Shown here one piece after another: positions 48,294-59,397 of a stretch of 64,000 bases of DNA. The notes beneath the pieces were generated by a model. The model ran no database searches, was not told the DNA's origin, and was given only the letters and a program-made list of their open reading frames with translations. Where the stretch lies: positions 43,222,490-43,286,489 of the forward strand of contig NC_090709.1 in the NCBI RefSeq assembly GCF_040954835.1, in the 5' to 3' direction. The translations under genes were made by a program, and so were the position numbers. Each line of letters begins with the position of its first letter. Position 1 is the stretch's first letter. The DNA comes from Lepisosteus oculatus (Eukaryota; Chordata; Actinopteri; Semionotiformes; Lepisosteidae).

Positions 48294-51200
48294 ATGGACG
48301 CGCCGGCGGCGGCGAGAATCGCGCTGGTCTTCCTCACCCGTGAGTAGGCTAGCGTCCCCGTCAAATGCGCCTCTTCGGGGTTCATGCACGGCCAGACCGG
48401 ACCGGACCGGAGCGACGTTGCGCGCAAAAACGTGCGGCGCTCAAGCCGCTTGGCGGGCCGCGCTGGGGTCGAGGGCGCTGCTTTGGATTTGCTGTGCGGC
48501 GGAAGCGATTCAGATGAGCAAAATCGTGTTTTTTTCTGTTCTCTTCTTGATAAGCGGGGCATCCTCGCTCCTGAAACAGCAACGGAGCGTGAAACGTGTT
48601 TCCCTCTTAGTTCTGGGTACCAGTCCGAACCGGTACTTCATAAGGCCAGCAGTCTGAAATAAACCGCACCAATGAGCTTCGGTCCTCTGTAACTGTCCTG
48701 TTAGCGAGCAGTGTACCCGGACGGATCTGAAATCAGCCCGCCAGCCCCGTCCTGCCGGTGTCTGAGAAGGACTGACGCGAGTTTCCTGTCTCAGATGTCT
48801 GCATGACGCGGGGGCTCGGGGCCGAACCGGCCGCGGTCGTGGAGCTGCGGGTCCGAGCCGGAGACACGGTCACCCTGCCCTGCGGCATCAGGCACCTGAA
48901 GGAGACGCTGTGGATGATACAGCGGCCCCTGGAGATGCCGCTCATCGCCGCCGTCGCCCAGGTCAGCGGCTCCCAGGTCAACAAGGAGGTGGAAGAGGGG
49001 TACCGGTCTCGCCTCTCCCTCGTCCTCGAACCCTCGACCCTCTCCGTCAGCCTGACGCTCGCCAAACTGACGGAGTCCGACCGGGCGCTGTACTACTGCG
49101 CCGACAGAGCCGGCGGGCGGCTGAGCTTCGGAAACGGGACGGAGCTCGTCTTCCCCGGTGAGCCCCAGCCACCGCCCCTCAGCGCGGATCGCTCTGTCCT
49201 CAGCTCTCTGATCCGTTTTGCGGGCAAGAATACAATCGTTCATCTGCCGTCAGCCCTCCGGGAGAGCAGCACGTTGTGCTGAGGTCGGGTTTATGCAGTA
49301 GATTTACAGTTCCCCCCTAATTTCAACGACCAACCCCACCTTTTCTTTACCGTGCAGTGTCCTGGGCTCCTGTCAGCGTGAGATACATAGAAGGACATTT
49401 AAAACTGAGAACTGGAGGCTCTTCTGTACACAGAGGGGGGCGGGGGTGGGGAACAGGCTGCCCAGCCCTGTGGTTGAAGCCAATACCCTGGCTCCTCTCC
49501 AGACACAGCTGGGTGAGCTCCTCCAGTCAGGACAGGGGGCTCTTCTGTACACAGAGGGGGGTGGGGGTGGGGAACAAGCTGCCCAGCAGTGTGGTTGAAG
49601 CCGATACCCTGGCTTCTCTCCAGACACAGCTGGGTGAGCTCCTCCAGTCAGGACAGGAGGCTCTTCTGTACACAGAGGGTGGTGGGGGTGGGGAACAAGC
49701 TGCCCAGCCCTGTGGTTGAAGCCAATACTCTGGCACAATGGGGTTTCATTAGAGAGGTTCCCAGTCTGGGGCTCGGTGAGGTGACCCAGACACGGTCCCG
49801 GTCCCCTGAGGGCTGTTTCCTTGTCTGTGGCAGGAGGAGGCCCGGAGCGTTCCCCACCCGTTCACCTCCAGCTGTCCTGCCTGCTCGTCCTGCTGTCGGC
49901 TCTGCCTCTGAGCGCCCTGGTGTCCTCTTGCTGCGCCTACTGCCTGTTCGCGAGAGACGGTACGGCCGCTCGGCCCTGCTGGACAGGACCGTGTCCAGCT
50001 CCGTGCACTGTGAATCACGACGGGACCTCTCGCACCAGGAACAGGGATCCTACCTGTGAGAGCTGGTGTTCGCTCTGCCAGCTGCTGTGTCCTGGTCTTC
50101 CTAACCTCCTGCTGCAACGTCTCCCTACAGCTCCTGAGCTGTGTGTCGCCTGTCGGAAGAGATCGAGGGCAAGACGTCAGCCCAGCATTCTGGTAATTCA
50201 GACGTTACACTTTCTAGATCACAAGACGGCAACAGAACGAATCGCAAAATCTAAAGGGCAGCCGTGCTGGGGCTCTGGGTTCAATGATGGACCTGGGGTG
50301 CTGTCTGTGTGGAGTCTGCATGTTCCCTTCATGTTGGTGTGAGTGTCCTCCAGGAGCTCCAGTTTCCTCCCACAGTCCAGAGACAGGCTGGAGGGCTCAT
50401 GGTAGGAAAACCATGAGCCCTCTAGTGTGTGTGTGTGTGTGCCCTGTGATGGACTGGTGTCCTGTCCAGGGTGTGTGAGTGTGTGTGTGTCCTGTGATGG
50501 ACTGGTGTCCTGTCCAGGGTGTGTGTCTGTGTGTCCTATGATGGACTGGTGTCCTGTCCAGGGTGTGTGAGTGTCTGTGTCCTGTGATGGACTGGTGTCC
50601 CGTCCAGGGTGTGTGAGTGTGTGTGTGTGTCCTGTGATGGACTGGTGTCCTGTCCAGGGTGTGTGAGTGTGTGTGTGTGTCCTGTGATGGACTGCTGTCC
50701 TGTCCAGGGTGTGTGAGTGTGTGTGTGTGTCCTGTGATGGACTGCTGTCCTGTCCAGGGTGTGTGAGTGTGTGTGTGTGTCCTGTGATGGACTGGTGTCC
50801 TGTCCAGGGTGTGTGTGTGAGTGTGTGTGTGTCCTGTGATGGACTGGTGTCCTGTCCAGGGTGTGTGAGTGTGTGTGTCCTGTGATGGACTGCTGTCCTG
50901 TCCAGGGTGTGTGAGTGTGTGTGTGTGTCCTGTGATGGACTGCTGTCCTGTCCAGGGTGTGTGAGTGTGTGTGTGTGTCCTGTGATGGACTGCTGTCCTG
51001 TCCAGGGTGTGTGAGTGTGTGTGTGTGTCCTGTGATGGACTGGTGTCCTGTCCAGGGTGTGTGAGTGTGTGTGTGTGTCCTGTGATGGACTGCTGTCCTG
51101 TCCAGGGTGTGTGTGTGAGTGTGTGTGTGTCCTGTGATTGACTGCTGTCCTGTCCAGGGTGTGTGAGTGTGTGTGTCCTGTGATGGACTGCTGTCCTGTC

Positions 51201-51691
51201 CAGGGTGTGTGAGTGTGTGTGTGTGTCTTGTGATGGACTGCTGTCCTGTCCAGGGTGTGTGAGTGTGTCCTGTGATGGACTGGTGTCCTGTCCAGGGTGT
51301 GTGAGTGTGTGTGTGTCCTTTGATGGACTGCTGTCCTGTCCAGGGTGTGTGAGTGTGTGTGTTTGTCCTGTGATGGACTGCTGTCCTGTCCAGGGTGTGT
51401 GAGTGTGTGTGTCCTGTGATGGACTGGTGTCCTGTCCAGGGTGTGTGAGTGTGTGTGTCCTGTGATGGACTGCTGTCCTGTCCAGGGTGTGTGAACATGA
51501 CACCAGCAGGGGGAGCTCAGGACAGGCTGCAGAGGGGCTGAGCTGATCTGGCTTCTCACTCCTGGTTTCCCTGTGGTCTCGCCCCCCTGCAGGCGGCGCC
51601 AGGCGATCAGACGCAGTACGAAAACGTCGAGGAGACCGTTCCCCCGGCCGCCCCCAGGAACAGAGACGTCCGCAGGACGAGGCCCGTCTAG
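48294..51691 (+). CDS. Receptor C: NITR-like receptor with ITSM-like tail
   Basis: Exons: 48294-48339 (signal, MDAPAAARIALVFLT), 48795-49157 (leader end and V domain), 49834-49959 (stalk and TM), 50131-50192 (short basic cytoplasmic exon), 51593-51691 (tail). All have GT/AG ends and phases 1,1,1,0, identical to receptor B; the product is 231 residues. The V domain is very close to B's (VTLPC, LWMIQRP, YYCADRA, J-like FGNGTELVF). It has a shorter loop in the middle, where B reads SQVNGSQIIKE and C reads SQVNKEVE. The TM is LSCLLVLLSALPLSALVSSCC, uncharged. The tail contains TQYENV, which fits the ITSM consensus TxYxxV/I, and no ITIM. Intron 4 is filled by a V-SINE-derived minisatellite. B and C are tandem duplicates; the exon sequences are far better conserved than their flanks. 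Confidence 0.85.
49378..49740 (+). repeat. Family R fragment, three tandem copies
   Basis: About 120-bp units, each with cttctgtacacagagggggg, ggggaacaagctgcccagc and tggttgaagccgataccctg, at about 49410-49535, 49535-49660 and 49660-49740. The tandem arrangement in receptor C's intron 2 keeps a frame open for 120 codons, which I consider an artefact. Confidence 0.85.
50265..50440 (+). mobile_element. V-SINE-like element
   Basis: Contains the conserved central domain of vertebrate V-SINEs: ggtgctgtctgtgtggagtc, tgcatgttcccttcatgttg and agtttcctcccacagtccag. The tail block tgatggactggtgtcctgtc leads straight into the following minisatellite. Located in receptor C's last intron. Confidence 0.7.
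50440..51495 (+). repeat. Minisatellite derived from the SINE tail, 38-50-bp unit
   Basis: About 23 units of cctgtgatggactgctgtcc, tgtccagggtgtgtgagtgt plus a variable GT run; the GT run explains the length variation. Each unit contains the tgatggactggtgtcctgtc block of the V-SINE immediately upstream, so the array appears to be an expanded SINE tail. The long minus-strand frames here (up to 611 codons) are artefacts of repetition. Confidence 0.93.
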
Positions 51692-51885
51692 TCCCTCCTC
51701 GGGGCTGCAGTCCGGCCGGAAACGAAGAGAGAGCGCTCCTCGTGCTCCAGTATCCCACCCGACCCGAAGCCACAGGGATCGGCTCCGCGGACCGCAGGCC
51801 CAGAGCTCCCTCTGTCCTCCGTGTGCCTCAGCCCTGTGTTTGTTTCGACTGGAGACAGCATGTACGAGCCACGCCTGTGAGCCGA

Positions 51886-51891
51886 AATAAA
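51886..51891 (+). terminator. Polyadenylation signal of receptor C
   Basis: AATAAA about 195 bp after the stop at 51691, the first good signal downstream of the tail exon. Confidence 0.7.
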
Positions 51892-53949
51892 CACAGGCCG
51901 TGCCCAGCTGCGTGTGCCCACCTTGTTCCCCGCAGAAACGCCAGCCCGGCCCTCTCCTCCCCCTCGGGAAGCCAGGCCGAGGGAGAGCGCGGGCGGAGAG
52001 AGGCCCCACGCCGCTGTGACCGCGCGCAGTGGACACAGCCGACACCAGAGACACTGGGGGGCTCCTCGGCTGGGGGTCTGCGATGAAAGAGCCGCGATTC
52101 GTCCTGCTGGGCGCAAATCAGGCTGGAGGCTCTGAGCGAGTTCTGGAAACGCAGGGCGAAGAGGCAGGGGGGAGACGGGGGGGCTCGGCCCGCAGAGGGG
52201 ACAGAGAGTCTGTGTAGGCTGGCAGGAAGGGGCAGGGGGGCTGCGCTGGCGTAGGTGTGTGTGGGCCAACAGGAAGTAGAGTAAGACAGCGACACAGCAC
52301 TGGCCTCAGCCCTGAGCAGGTCGCTGGGCCGCAGGGGCAGGGAGGGTGGAGCTCGTTCTCGGAGGTCCAGACAGAACGTCCCAGCCCGAGGCCTGACAGG
52401 ACAGGAAGTGTGTGTGTGTGTGTGTGTCCTGGATCATGACAAGGAACAACCGAGTTCGATACAGCTCCCCATTCAGGACCAGGAGACAGGAGACCCCCGC
52501 TTGACTTTAGGATTATGCCGCCCTCTAGTGGGCTGGAACAGAAATTTCTACTCTGAGAGAATTTAGAAATAAAAACATGGCAGGATCTTTCAGGACATTT
52601 TAAAGACCACATCTGTGAGGCTACAGATCAGTATCTTTACACACAGTAAGAGAGTGTAGATGTTAAGTCAACAAAACAATTGCTTAACAGGACTTCTTTA
52701 CTCGAACACTGACTGTAATGATCACATAGAGGTGAAGGATCAGAGCTGAGGCCTGGAGTCAGTGTCTTCGCCCAGTAGGAGCCGAGACAGGTACAAGTGG
52801 AGATGTGAAGATCTGACCAGCGTCTCCACTTCCCAGCCTGAGCTGGCAGGAACCCAGACTGGTCCCGGGCTGGAGAGTCACTACCAGCAGGGTATTTACT
52901 CAGCGTGATCTCCCCCTGACAGCCTGAACTGCCCCTCTCCCTGGAGCCTGAGGTCACTCTGAGCCGACAGCTGGACTGTACCTGAACATTCAGAAACTGG
53001 GACAGGACCTTCCCAGAGGACTTCATGAATACTAGGAGCCAAACAGAGACACACACACCTGGATATAAAAAAGTAGTTTTATTTATTATAAATTGCTAAA
53101 ATACCGATCTCGGAGAGGTCAGCATTAGTAAAAATAATTTTATATGTAACTTTTTATCTAAAAATCATTTGTTCATTTTAATCTTGTGTAAATATATACA
53201 ATATAAATATACAAGTAATTTATCTATAAGCCTAATCAAATACTATTTTAATTTCAAATTTCTTTAAAATGAAATTAAAGCAAAATATTGATTTTTATAA
53301 GTTTCATTTTTTAAAACATGTGGATTAAAAAGTTAAATTAGAAACTATTCAGTGCAGCCCTAAGTCCTGCCCCTACTGCAGTGTAACTCTCAAGTTTGGC
53401 AGCAGCACACGAAGGAGTCCTGAGGGCAGGTTTTTGTCCAGATGCATCTTTACAGATCCAGCGCCGAGGGGCTCTGTCAGCAGGGCTGGGCCCAGTGGAA
53501 CCAGCAGAGGGAAGGTCCCAGTCAGTACCCAGCAGCTGCCACTAGGGGGCGGCAGAGTGTCAGGGCTGCCTGGGTCCTGAGGCTCTCTTCCTGATCTCTT
53601 CCATGTTTTGTTCAAGGCAGACTGGTGGTCTTTGTTCAGCTCTGCAGCAGGCAGGAGAGGGGCCCCTCTGTGTGACGGTGAGGCTCCTGTGGGGAGAGTC
53701 GCCCCTGGATGAAGATCAGGCTGGTGGAGGTGGGGAAGAGCTCTGTGGGTCCAGGGGGTCTCTCTCTGCCTGCGTCTTTGAAATACACACAAGCTGTGAG
53801 GGAATAAAAACTTAGTTCTATTGCGCTGAAATGTGGAAGGAGCTCAAGTTTACTGTGCAAAGGCCGGTCTGGCTTCCTGCACTGTCTGACGGGGATGTCC
53901 GACAGCTGCACCAGTAACTTGGCCGGCTACACTGGCTGTGATGGTCAGG
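51892..53949. other. Between receptors C and D, no gene recognised
   Basis: The right half is probably 3' UTR of receptor D. On the minus strand overlapping AATAAA signals lie at 53087-53078 within a very AT-rich patch (53070-53350). Minus-strand frames at 52637-53056 and 53373-53792 show no known domain. Confidence 0.5.
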
Positions 53950-56493
53950 TCACTGATCTCCTCCATCAGACAGCAGAGGCTCTTCCAGACTCGACTGGTC
54001 TTCAGGGTCAGCTGGGGTCGACCCTCCACTGAGCTCCTGGACTGTCGATTCTTCTTCACCTGCAGGAGGCTGCTCACCATCATCCTCCTCAGATGGATAT
54101 CCTGAGTCTGTCTTCTGCTCTGGGTCTTTCACAATAACTGTGCCTAAAGGGATTCCTGCAGTAACACTGGGAGAACTGGATCCACTGGGAACTGAAGCAG
54201 ACTGATTCACCACTGGAACAATCTCACTTCCTATACCATAGTCTTCCTCCATGTGCAGGGACACAGCATCACTGAACTTCTCAGATCCCTCAAGGATTCC
54301 ATTTTCTTTATGGATATTAATATTGTTGCTTTCAGCTGGTATCATGTTTCACTCCTCTCTCATCTTCCACCGTCTCTGACACACAACAGCACCCAGTGCA
54401 GCACCCATCAGCACAGCCACTATCGCAGTGATGACTAAAACAATTCCAAGCCATGACACCCTCCTCATCTCTGAAAACACAAGAGCAGAGACAGTCACAC
54501 AGAGAGCAAACCTACAACAGCAAGAAGGAAAAGAAAAACTATCCAGCAGCCGGTGTGAGAGAGAGTGTTCTTGCTGCCCAGTTTCACATCCCAGCTCAGA
54601 GCCCGAGAAACACCAGGAGAGGAGCTGGAAAACTGCCGTCTCTGAAACACCAGCTGACACACTGGACCTGTGTGATCGGCTTCAAACCACAGGAGAAAAT
54701 CAGCACTGAAACAGCTCAAGTATTGTTTCTTCATAAGCAGGTAAGTTCAGGTGGAGATCAGTTTAACTCAGTTTGTCCTGTAATGAAGACTCACCTCCCC
54801 CAGTGACAGTGACGATCGCAGTGCTGATGGTGTTTCCCTGAAGGTCCCTCACTGTGTAGCTCCCCTGATCAGCTGGTGTGAGGGAGCGCAGTGTCAGAGA
54901 GCCGTCCTGCACCCACACTCTCTGCTCGTACCCGGGGCCAGGGAGCCCTGCGCTGCTCAGTAAGACTCTGGGAGACTGGGCAGATCCTGCAGGATCAAAC
55001 AGCACCTTCACTGGAGCAGCAGTGTGGAGAGGGAGAGTCAGACTGTCTCCAGACTGCAGGGTGAGGACTTCTGATCGAGCTGAAATTCAAGGAAAGGAGC
55101 AGAGTGAAAGAATGATGCAGACAGCATGTAAAGACTGCACTCACTCAGAGGAGACAGTATGGATCACATTTAAGTCGTGAACTTGAAGAAAGTTTCATAA
55201 CAGCAACAGTCATTTAGAGTTCTAAGTTCAAATATATTCAAGAACCTTAATGAAAAATCCTGAAAAATGAAATGTCAGGTAATCAATACCTAATCAAATA
55301 CCTCCTATTGACCCCACACATCAGGGACTGACACTGGTGAAAGAGTCACACTGGAGCCCCACTCTCACCTCCCACAGTGACGTGGACAGTGCTGATGGGG
55401 GTCCCCTGGGAGTCCTGCACTGTGTAAGTGCCCCCGTCTTCAGCTCTCACACTGGAGATCTTCAGCACCTGGTCTTGAACCTTCAGCCTGCTGGAGTCTG
55501 GGGTCACAGTGCTGTCGAGCACAGAGCACAGCCTGCGAGACCCTCCTCCCTCAGGCCTGAACCACAGCTCTACAGCCTGCTGTGTGCGCAGAGGGACACT
55601 GAGGGGGTCTCCCCAGGAGAGACTGATGTTGTCCTCGTGTCCTACAGGAAGACATTGACAAGGGAGCGGTCAGCAACACCGGGCAAGTCACATGGTCTTC
55701 TCCCAGAATTCCCTGTCTGGTCTGAAGAGTGAATTCAGTCATATACCCCAACATCGTCTGAGTTGAGCCCTGGCTAAAATTCACCAGGGGTCCTGATCTG
55801 GGGTTTGGGATGAAGGAGATGGAAAAAAATGATAAACAGAAGATGCTGGTGCACCCTGGAGAACTGAGAGAGAAAACAGCTGTAGGTCAGGTTAGTCGAC
55901 ACGAGTCAGGAATCACTACACTGTAAACACCCGCTTCCCTCAAACTGCTCGGATCACAAGGGAGAGAAAGGAGATTACCTAGAACTGTGAGCTTCACATC
56001 TCCCAGGAATTTCCTGTCGCTGTTGTCATCCACAAATCGACACTCGTAGATATCTTGATCCGAGAACGTCACTTTATGAAGGATCAGGGAGAAATCCCCA
56101 TCTCTCATCCTCTCTCTGGACAGCTCAGCTCTGTTCTCGAACCCTGGGTAAGTGTGGATTTGGCCACTGTAGAACTCCAGCACACGGCGGTCAGCTGTCT
56201 CCCACAGTACAATCTTCTTCTCCTCTGGAAAGTGTCTGTAGGAGCTCCCATCACAGGGCAGAGCGACAGTGTCCCCATAGAGCCCAGACACAGGGAGGAG
56301 AGCAGAGCACACTGGGAGACAGAGGACAGAGACAGAGAGACACTTCAGCTCCCTTAAAACACACAACAGTGAGACAGCTCTCTGGACGTGACTGTACCTG
56401 CTTGTGGACATTTCTTCACAGGCGAGCGAACGACAACTCTGATCTCTTACCTTGAGAGCAAAACACCGTCAGGACAACACCCAGGACCGTCAT
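53950..56493 (-). CDS. Receptor D: V domain, two cysteine-less Ig domains, TM; tail cut by a stop
   Basis: Minus-strand exons: 56493-56451 (signal, MTVLGVVLTVFCSQ), 56311-55979 (V-set), 55641-55369 (Ig-like 2), 55079-54795 (Ig-like 3), 54470 onward (TM and tail). All junctions are phase 1 with GT/AG. The V domain has VALPC, VLWETADRR and IYECRF. Domains 2 and 3 both lack the core cysteines: B strands LSVPL and LTLPL, F strands TYTVQD and SYTVRD. The TM is GIVLVITAIVAVLMGAALGAVV, then QRRWKMREE and a TGA at 54351-54349, giving 351 residues. The same frame stays open after the TGA for 132 more codons to 53950. That stretch encodes an acidic, Ser/Pro/Glu-rich segment without tyrosine-based motifs apart from DSGYPS. 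The product would be a nearly tail-less surface receptor unless the stop is allelic, an error or read through. B7/butyrophilin-like in style; ligand unknown. Confidence 0.78.
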
Positions 56494-56834
56494 GATGAGG
56501 GACCTGCAGTAAGATTGCAATATGAGTGAGGCAATTAAAGCTGAAAAGAAAACCAGTGTCCACTGTGGTTTAAATTATCAGTTAGGAAAAGAGAGAGAAA
56601 GCTCTTTGTAAAATGATGAAAAAAGACACCAGGATCCAGCAACAAGGAGCACAGTGAATTGTACAAATAAAATGTACAACGTTGTAATAATTTTCAATAT
56701 GTTCTTTCACACTAGAACAGCAAGATAAATGTGCACATTTCTCCCCATTTCCCATTTTCACTTACAGTGCCTTGCACAAGTATCCAAGTCCTATCCAAAG
56801 TTTACTAATGGAAACGAGCTCTTACTATCTGTTA

Positions 56835-59397
56835 ATGCTCCGTGGTGGAATGGTGGGAGTCGGTGAAGGACAGGACCCGAACCCTGGCGCAGACGTACTG
56901 CAGACGGAAGGCGGCCAGGGAGAGGAAGGAAGCTGCACGACTCCAGAGGCAACTCGAGGAGGAGTACAGCTCGGCTAACGGGGAGGAGCCTTCAATTCAG
57001 CCTGGACGAGAGCGACAAGGTAGAAGCGGCCACCGCTTTCTACATGGAGCTCTTTTCAGAAAAGCAGACGGAGGTGGAGGCAGGCGATGCTTTTCTGGAG
57101 GGGCTGACGGCACGAGTACCGGAGGAGGTGAGGGAGGACTTGGAGGGTCCGATCACGGCCGAGGAGCTGAAGGCGGCGCTCTTGTCCATGGAGAATGGCA
57201 AGGTGCCGGGGCCGGACGGACTCCCCAAGGAATTCTACACCTGCTTCTGGGACACCCTGGCGGCAGATCTGGTGGAAGTGGCACAGGAGATCTTCCGCCG
57301 GGGGAAACTCGGAGACACCATGAGGGAGGGCATCATCTCCCTGCTCTTCAAGGGAGGAGACGCCGCCGACCTCAAAAACTGGAGGCCGATCACGATGCTC
57401 TGCGTGGACGTAAAGATCCTGTCCAAGCTCCTGACCGGCAGACTGAGAACCGCCCTCCCCCACATCATCCACAGCGACCAGACGTGTGGGGTGGAAGGGC
57501 GATCCGTCAGCTGGAACCTCCAGCTGACCAGAGACGCCATCGCCTGGGCCGAGGACTGGAACGTGCCCATGATGGTGGTCAGCCTGGACCAGGAGAAAGC
57601 CTTCGACAGAGTGAACCACAGCTATCTGTTCAGGGTGCTGGAACGCTTCGGTTTCGGAGAGAGTTTCAGCCGCTGGATTCAGATTCTGTACTCTGACGTG
57701 GGCAGCAGAGTGAACGTGAACGGAAACCTGGGGGATTTCATTCCCCAGGAATCAGGAGTGCGACAGGGCTGCCCCCTTTCACCCCTTCTCTATGTTCTCT
57801 TCACAGAGCCCTTAGCAGAGGCGGTGAGACGGGACCCCGTCATCGACTAACCCTAACCCTGAAGATCTCCCAGTACGCCGACGACACGACGCTGTTCCTG
57901 AGGTCGGACAGGGGGCTGAGGAGGGCCCTGCAGGTCATGGAGCAATACTCCAGAGCCTCGGGGTCGAAGCTCAACCGCCGAAAGAGCAAACTGAAGTTCT
58001 TCGGGCCCTGGAAGCACAGGACGACGGCGCCGGAGGGTCTCGAGCTCTGCACGGAGCCCCTCAGAATACTGGGGGTTTCCTTCCAGAGCCGGGACAACGA
58101 GACCAACAACTGGACCGAGAGGATCGCCAAGGTGAACACGAAGCTGGGTCTGTGGAAAACGCGGTCGCTGTCCTACACAGGGAAAGTGATGGTGTTGAAA
58201 GCAGACATCCTGCCGGCTTTGGTTTACCTGGCGGTGGTGTACCCGCTGCCGGCCAGACTCAGACGGGCGCTGCAAGGGATGATCTTTGGCTTCGTCTGGG
58301 GCGGCAGGTACGAGTCCATCATGAGAAACCGGATGTGTCAGCCGGTCGAGGAAGGGGTTCGGGATGTCCCACATTTCCCCCTGAAACTCGACTGCATCTT
58401 CTACTGCAACCTCTGTCGGGCGCTGCGGGAGCCCATTGGCCACAAGTACCAGTACTTTGTCAGGCTGTGGCTCTCCGTCCCGATGAGGCACTTGGTCCAG
58501 TGGTCAAACACTGGGTCCAAGGCAGAGAGGCGACCGAAGTTCTACACCCACGCTGTCAAGTGGAGCAGGAGGTACGAGGCCACGAGACAGCCAGAGCTCT
58601 GCACCAACCACAGAGCCCTGTACAAAGAGGTGAGGGGGCATTTGGTCGCTGACGAAAGGCTGCAGGTTCCCAGACAAGTCTGGGAAAGGACACAGCCCAA
58701 AGAACTTGACAACCAACTGAAGGACCTCAACTGGATGGCTGTACACAAGAGACTGGCTACCAGAGAGGTCCTCTACAGACACTCGCTAACCAGGAATCCG
58801 CATTGCCCCCGGGACACGTGTTTTGTCGAGGAGACTCAGGAGCATGTGTTCTGGAGCTGCCTCTTCGCCAAGGTGGTGTGGGGCAGAATGGACAACATTA
58901 TGCAACTCCTGGGAAAGGATGCGGTGCTCAGTTACCAGTACATTCTGCTGGGGGCTGGCACCCACCAGACTGGACAAGGGGACACAGGACCTGTGGGGGC
59001 TGCTACTGTCCCTCACAAAACAATGACTGTGGAAGGCGAGGAACACTCTCATCCGGCACAACATAAAGTGGGGGGCGAGGGAGCTGGAGGAGAGGATCCT
59101 GGCGGACCTCAGGAGGAGGACGAAGCACCACGTCGCCAAATGGGGTTTCCCCACGGCGAGGGAGCGCTGGAATGGACTTTGGGCCATATACAGGGATTAA
59201 AGGACAATAGCAAGTGGTAGGTTTGGAGGGACTCTCTTAATTGCGCAAATCCGCCCCCACTTGCAAAGATTGATAACGGACAATCAATCTCCGTTCCGCC
59301 GTTGTTTTTTATTCCATGGAGTGCTAATATGAGTGAGATGTTCCTTTTGAGATGTTTTCTTTTTGCGGAATAAAGTATATTTTGTAGAACAAAAAAA
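56835..59397 (+). mobile_element. Tx1-type LINE, 5'-truncated, with telomere-like sequence in the RT
   Basis: Reverse transcriptase runs from about 57010: GKVPGPDGLPKEFYTCFW, LKNWRPITMLCVD, VSLDQEKAFDRVNH, SGVRQGCPLSPLLY. It is interrupted at 57848 and resumes with ISQYADDTTLFL (catalytic YADD) in the frame running to 59220. Downstream comes a long C-terminal region with DRLQ-like and cysteine/histidine parts (PRDTCFVEETQEHVFWSC). The upstream piece (56842-57000, KDRTRTLAQTYCRRKAARER) is in another frame. The 3' end is gaataaagtatattttgtag followed by an A run at 59391-59397. The break in the RT is occupied by ctaaccctaaccct. The rest of the RT is well preserved, so the insertion may be fairly recent. 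Confidence 0.9.
57847..57860 (+). other. Telomere-like (CCCTAA) stretch inside the LINE
   Basis: ctaaccctaaccct is 2.3 units of the vertebrate telomere repeat, C-rich strand on plus. It replaces the loop between RRDPVID and LKISQYADD, which in related Tx1 elements is a short glycine/proline-containing stretch. Confidence 0.8.

Noticed and set aside
50219-52054. 611-codon minus-strand frame rich in His/Thr (SHTLDRTPVHHRTHT repeats)
   Set aside because: Pure by-product of the GT-rich minisatellite; two other frames are open over the same array.
52637-53056. 139-codon minus-strand frame downstream of receptor D
   Set aside because: No splice link or domain; more likely 3' UTR of receptor D.
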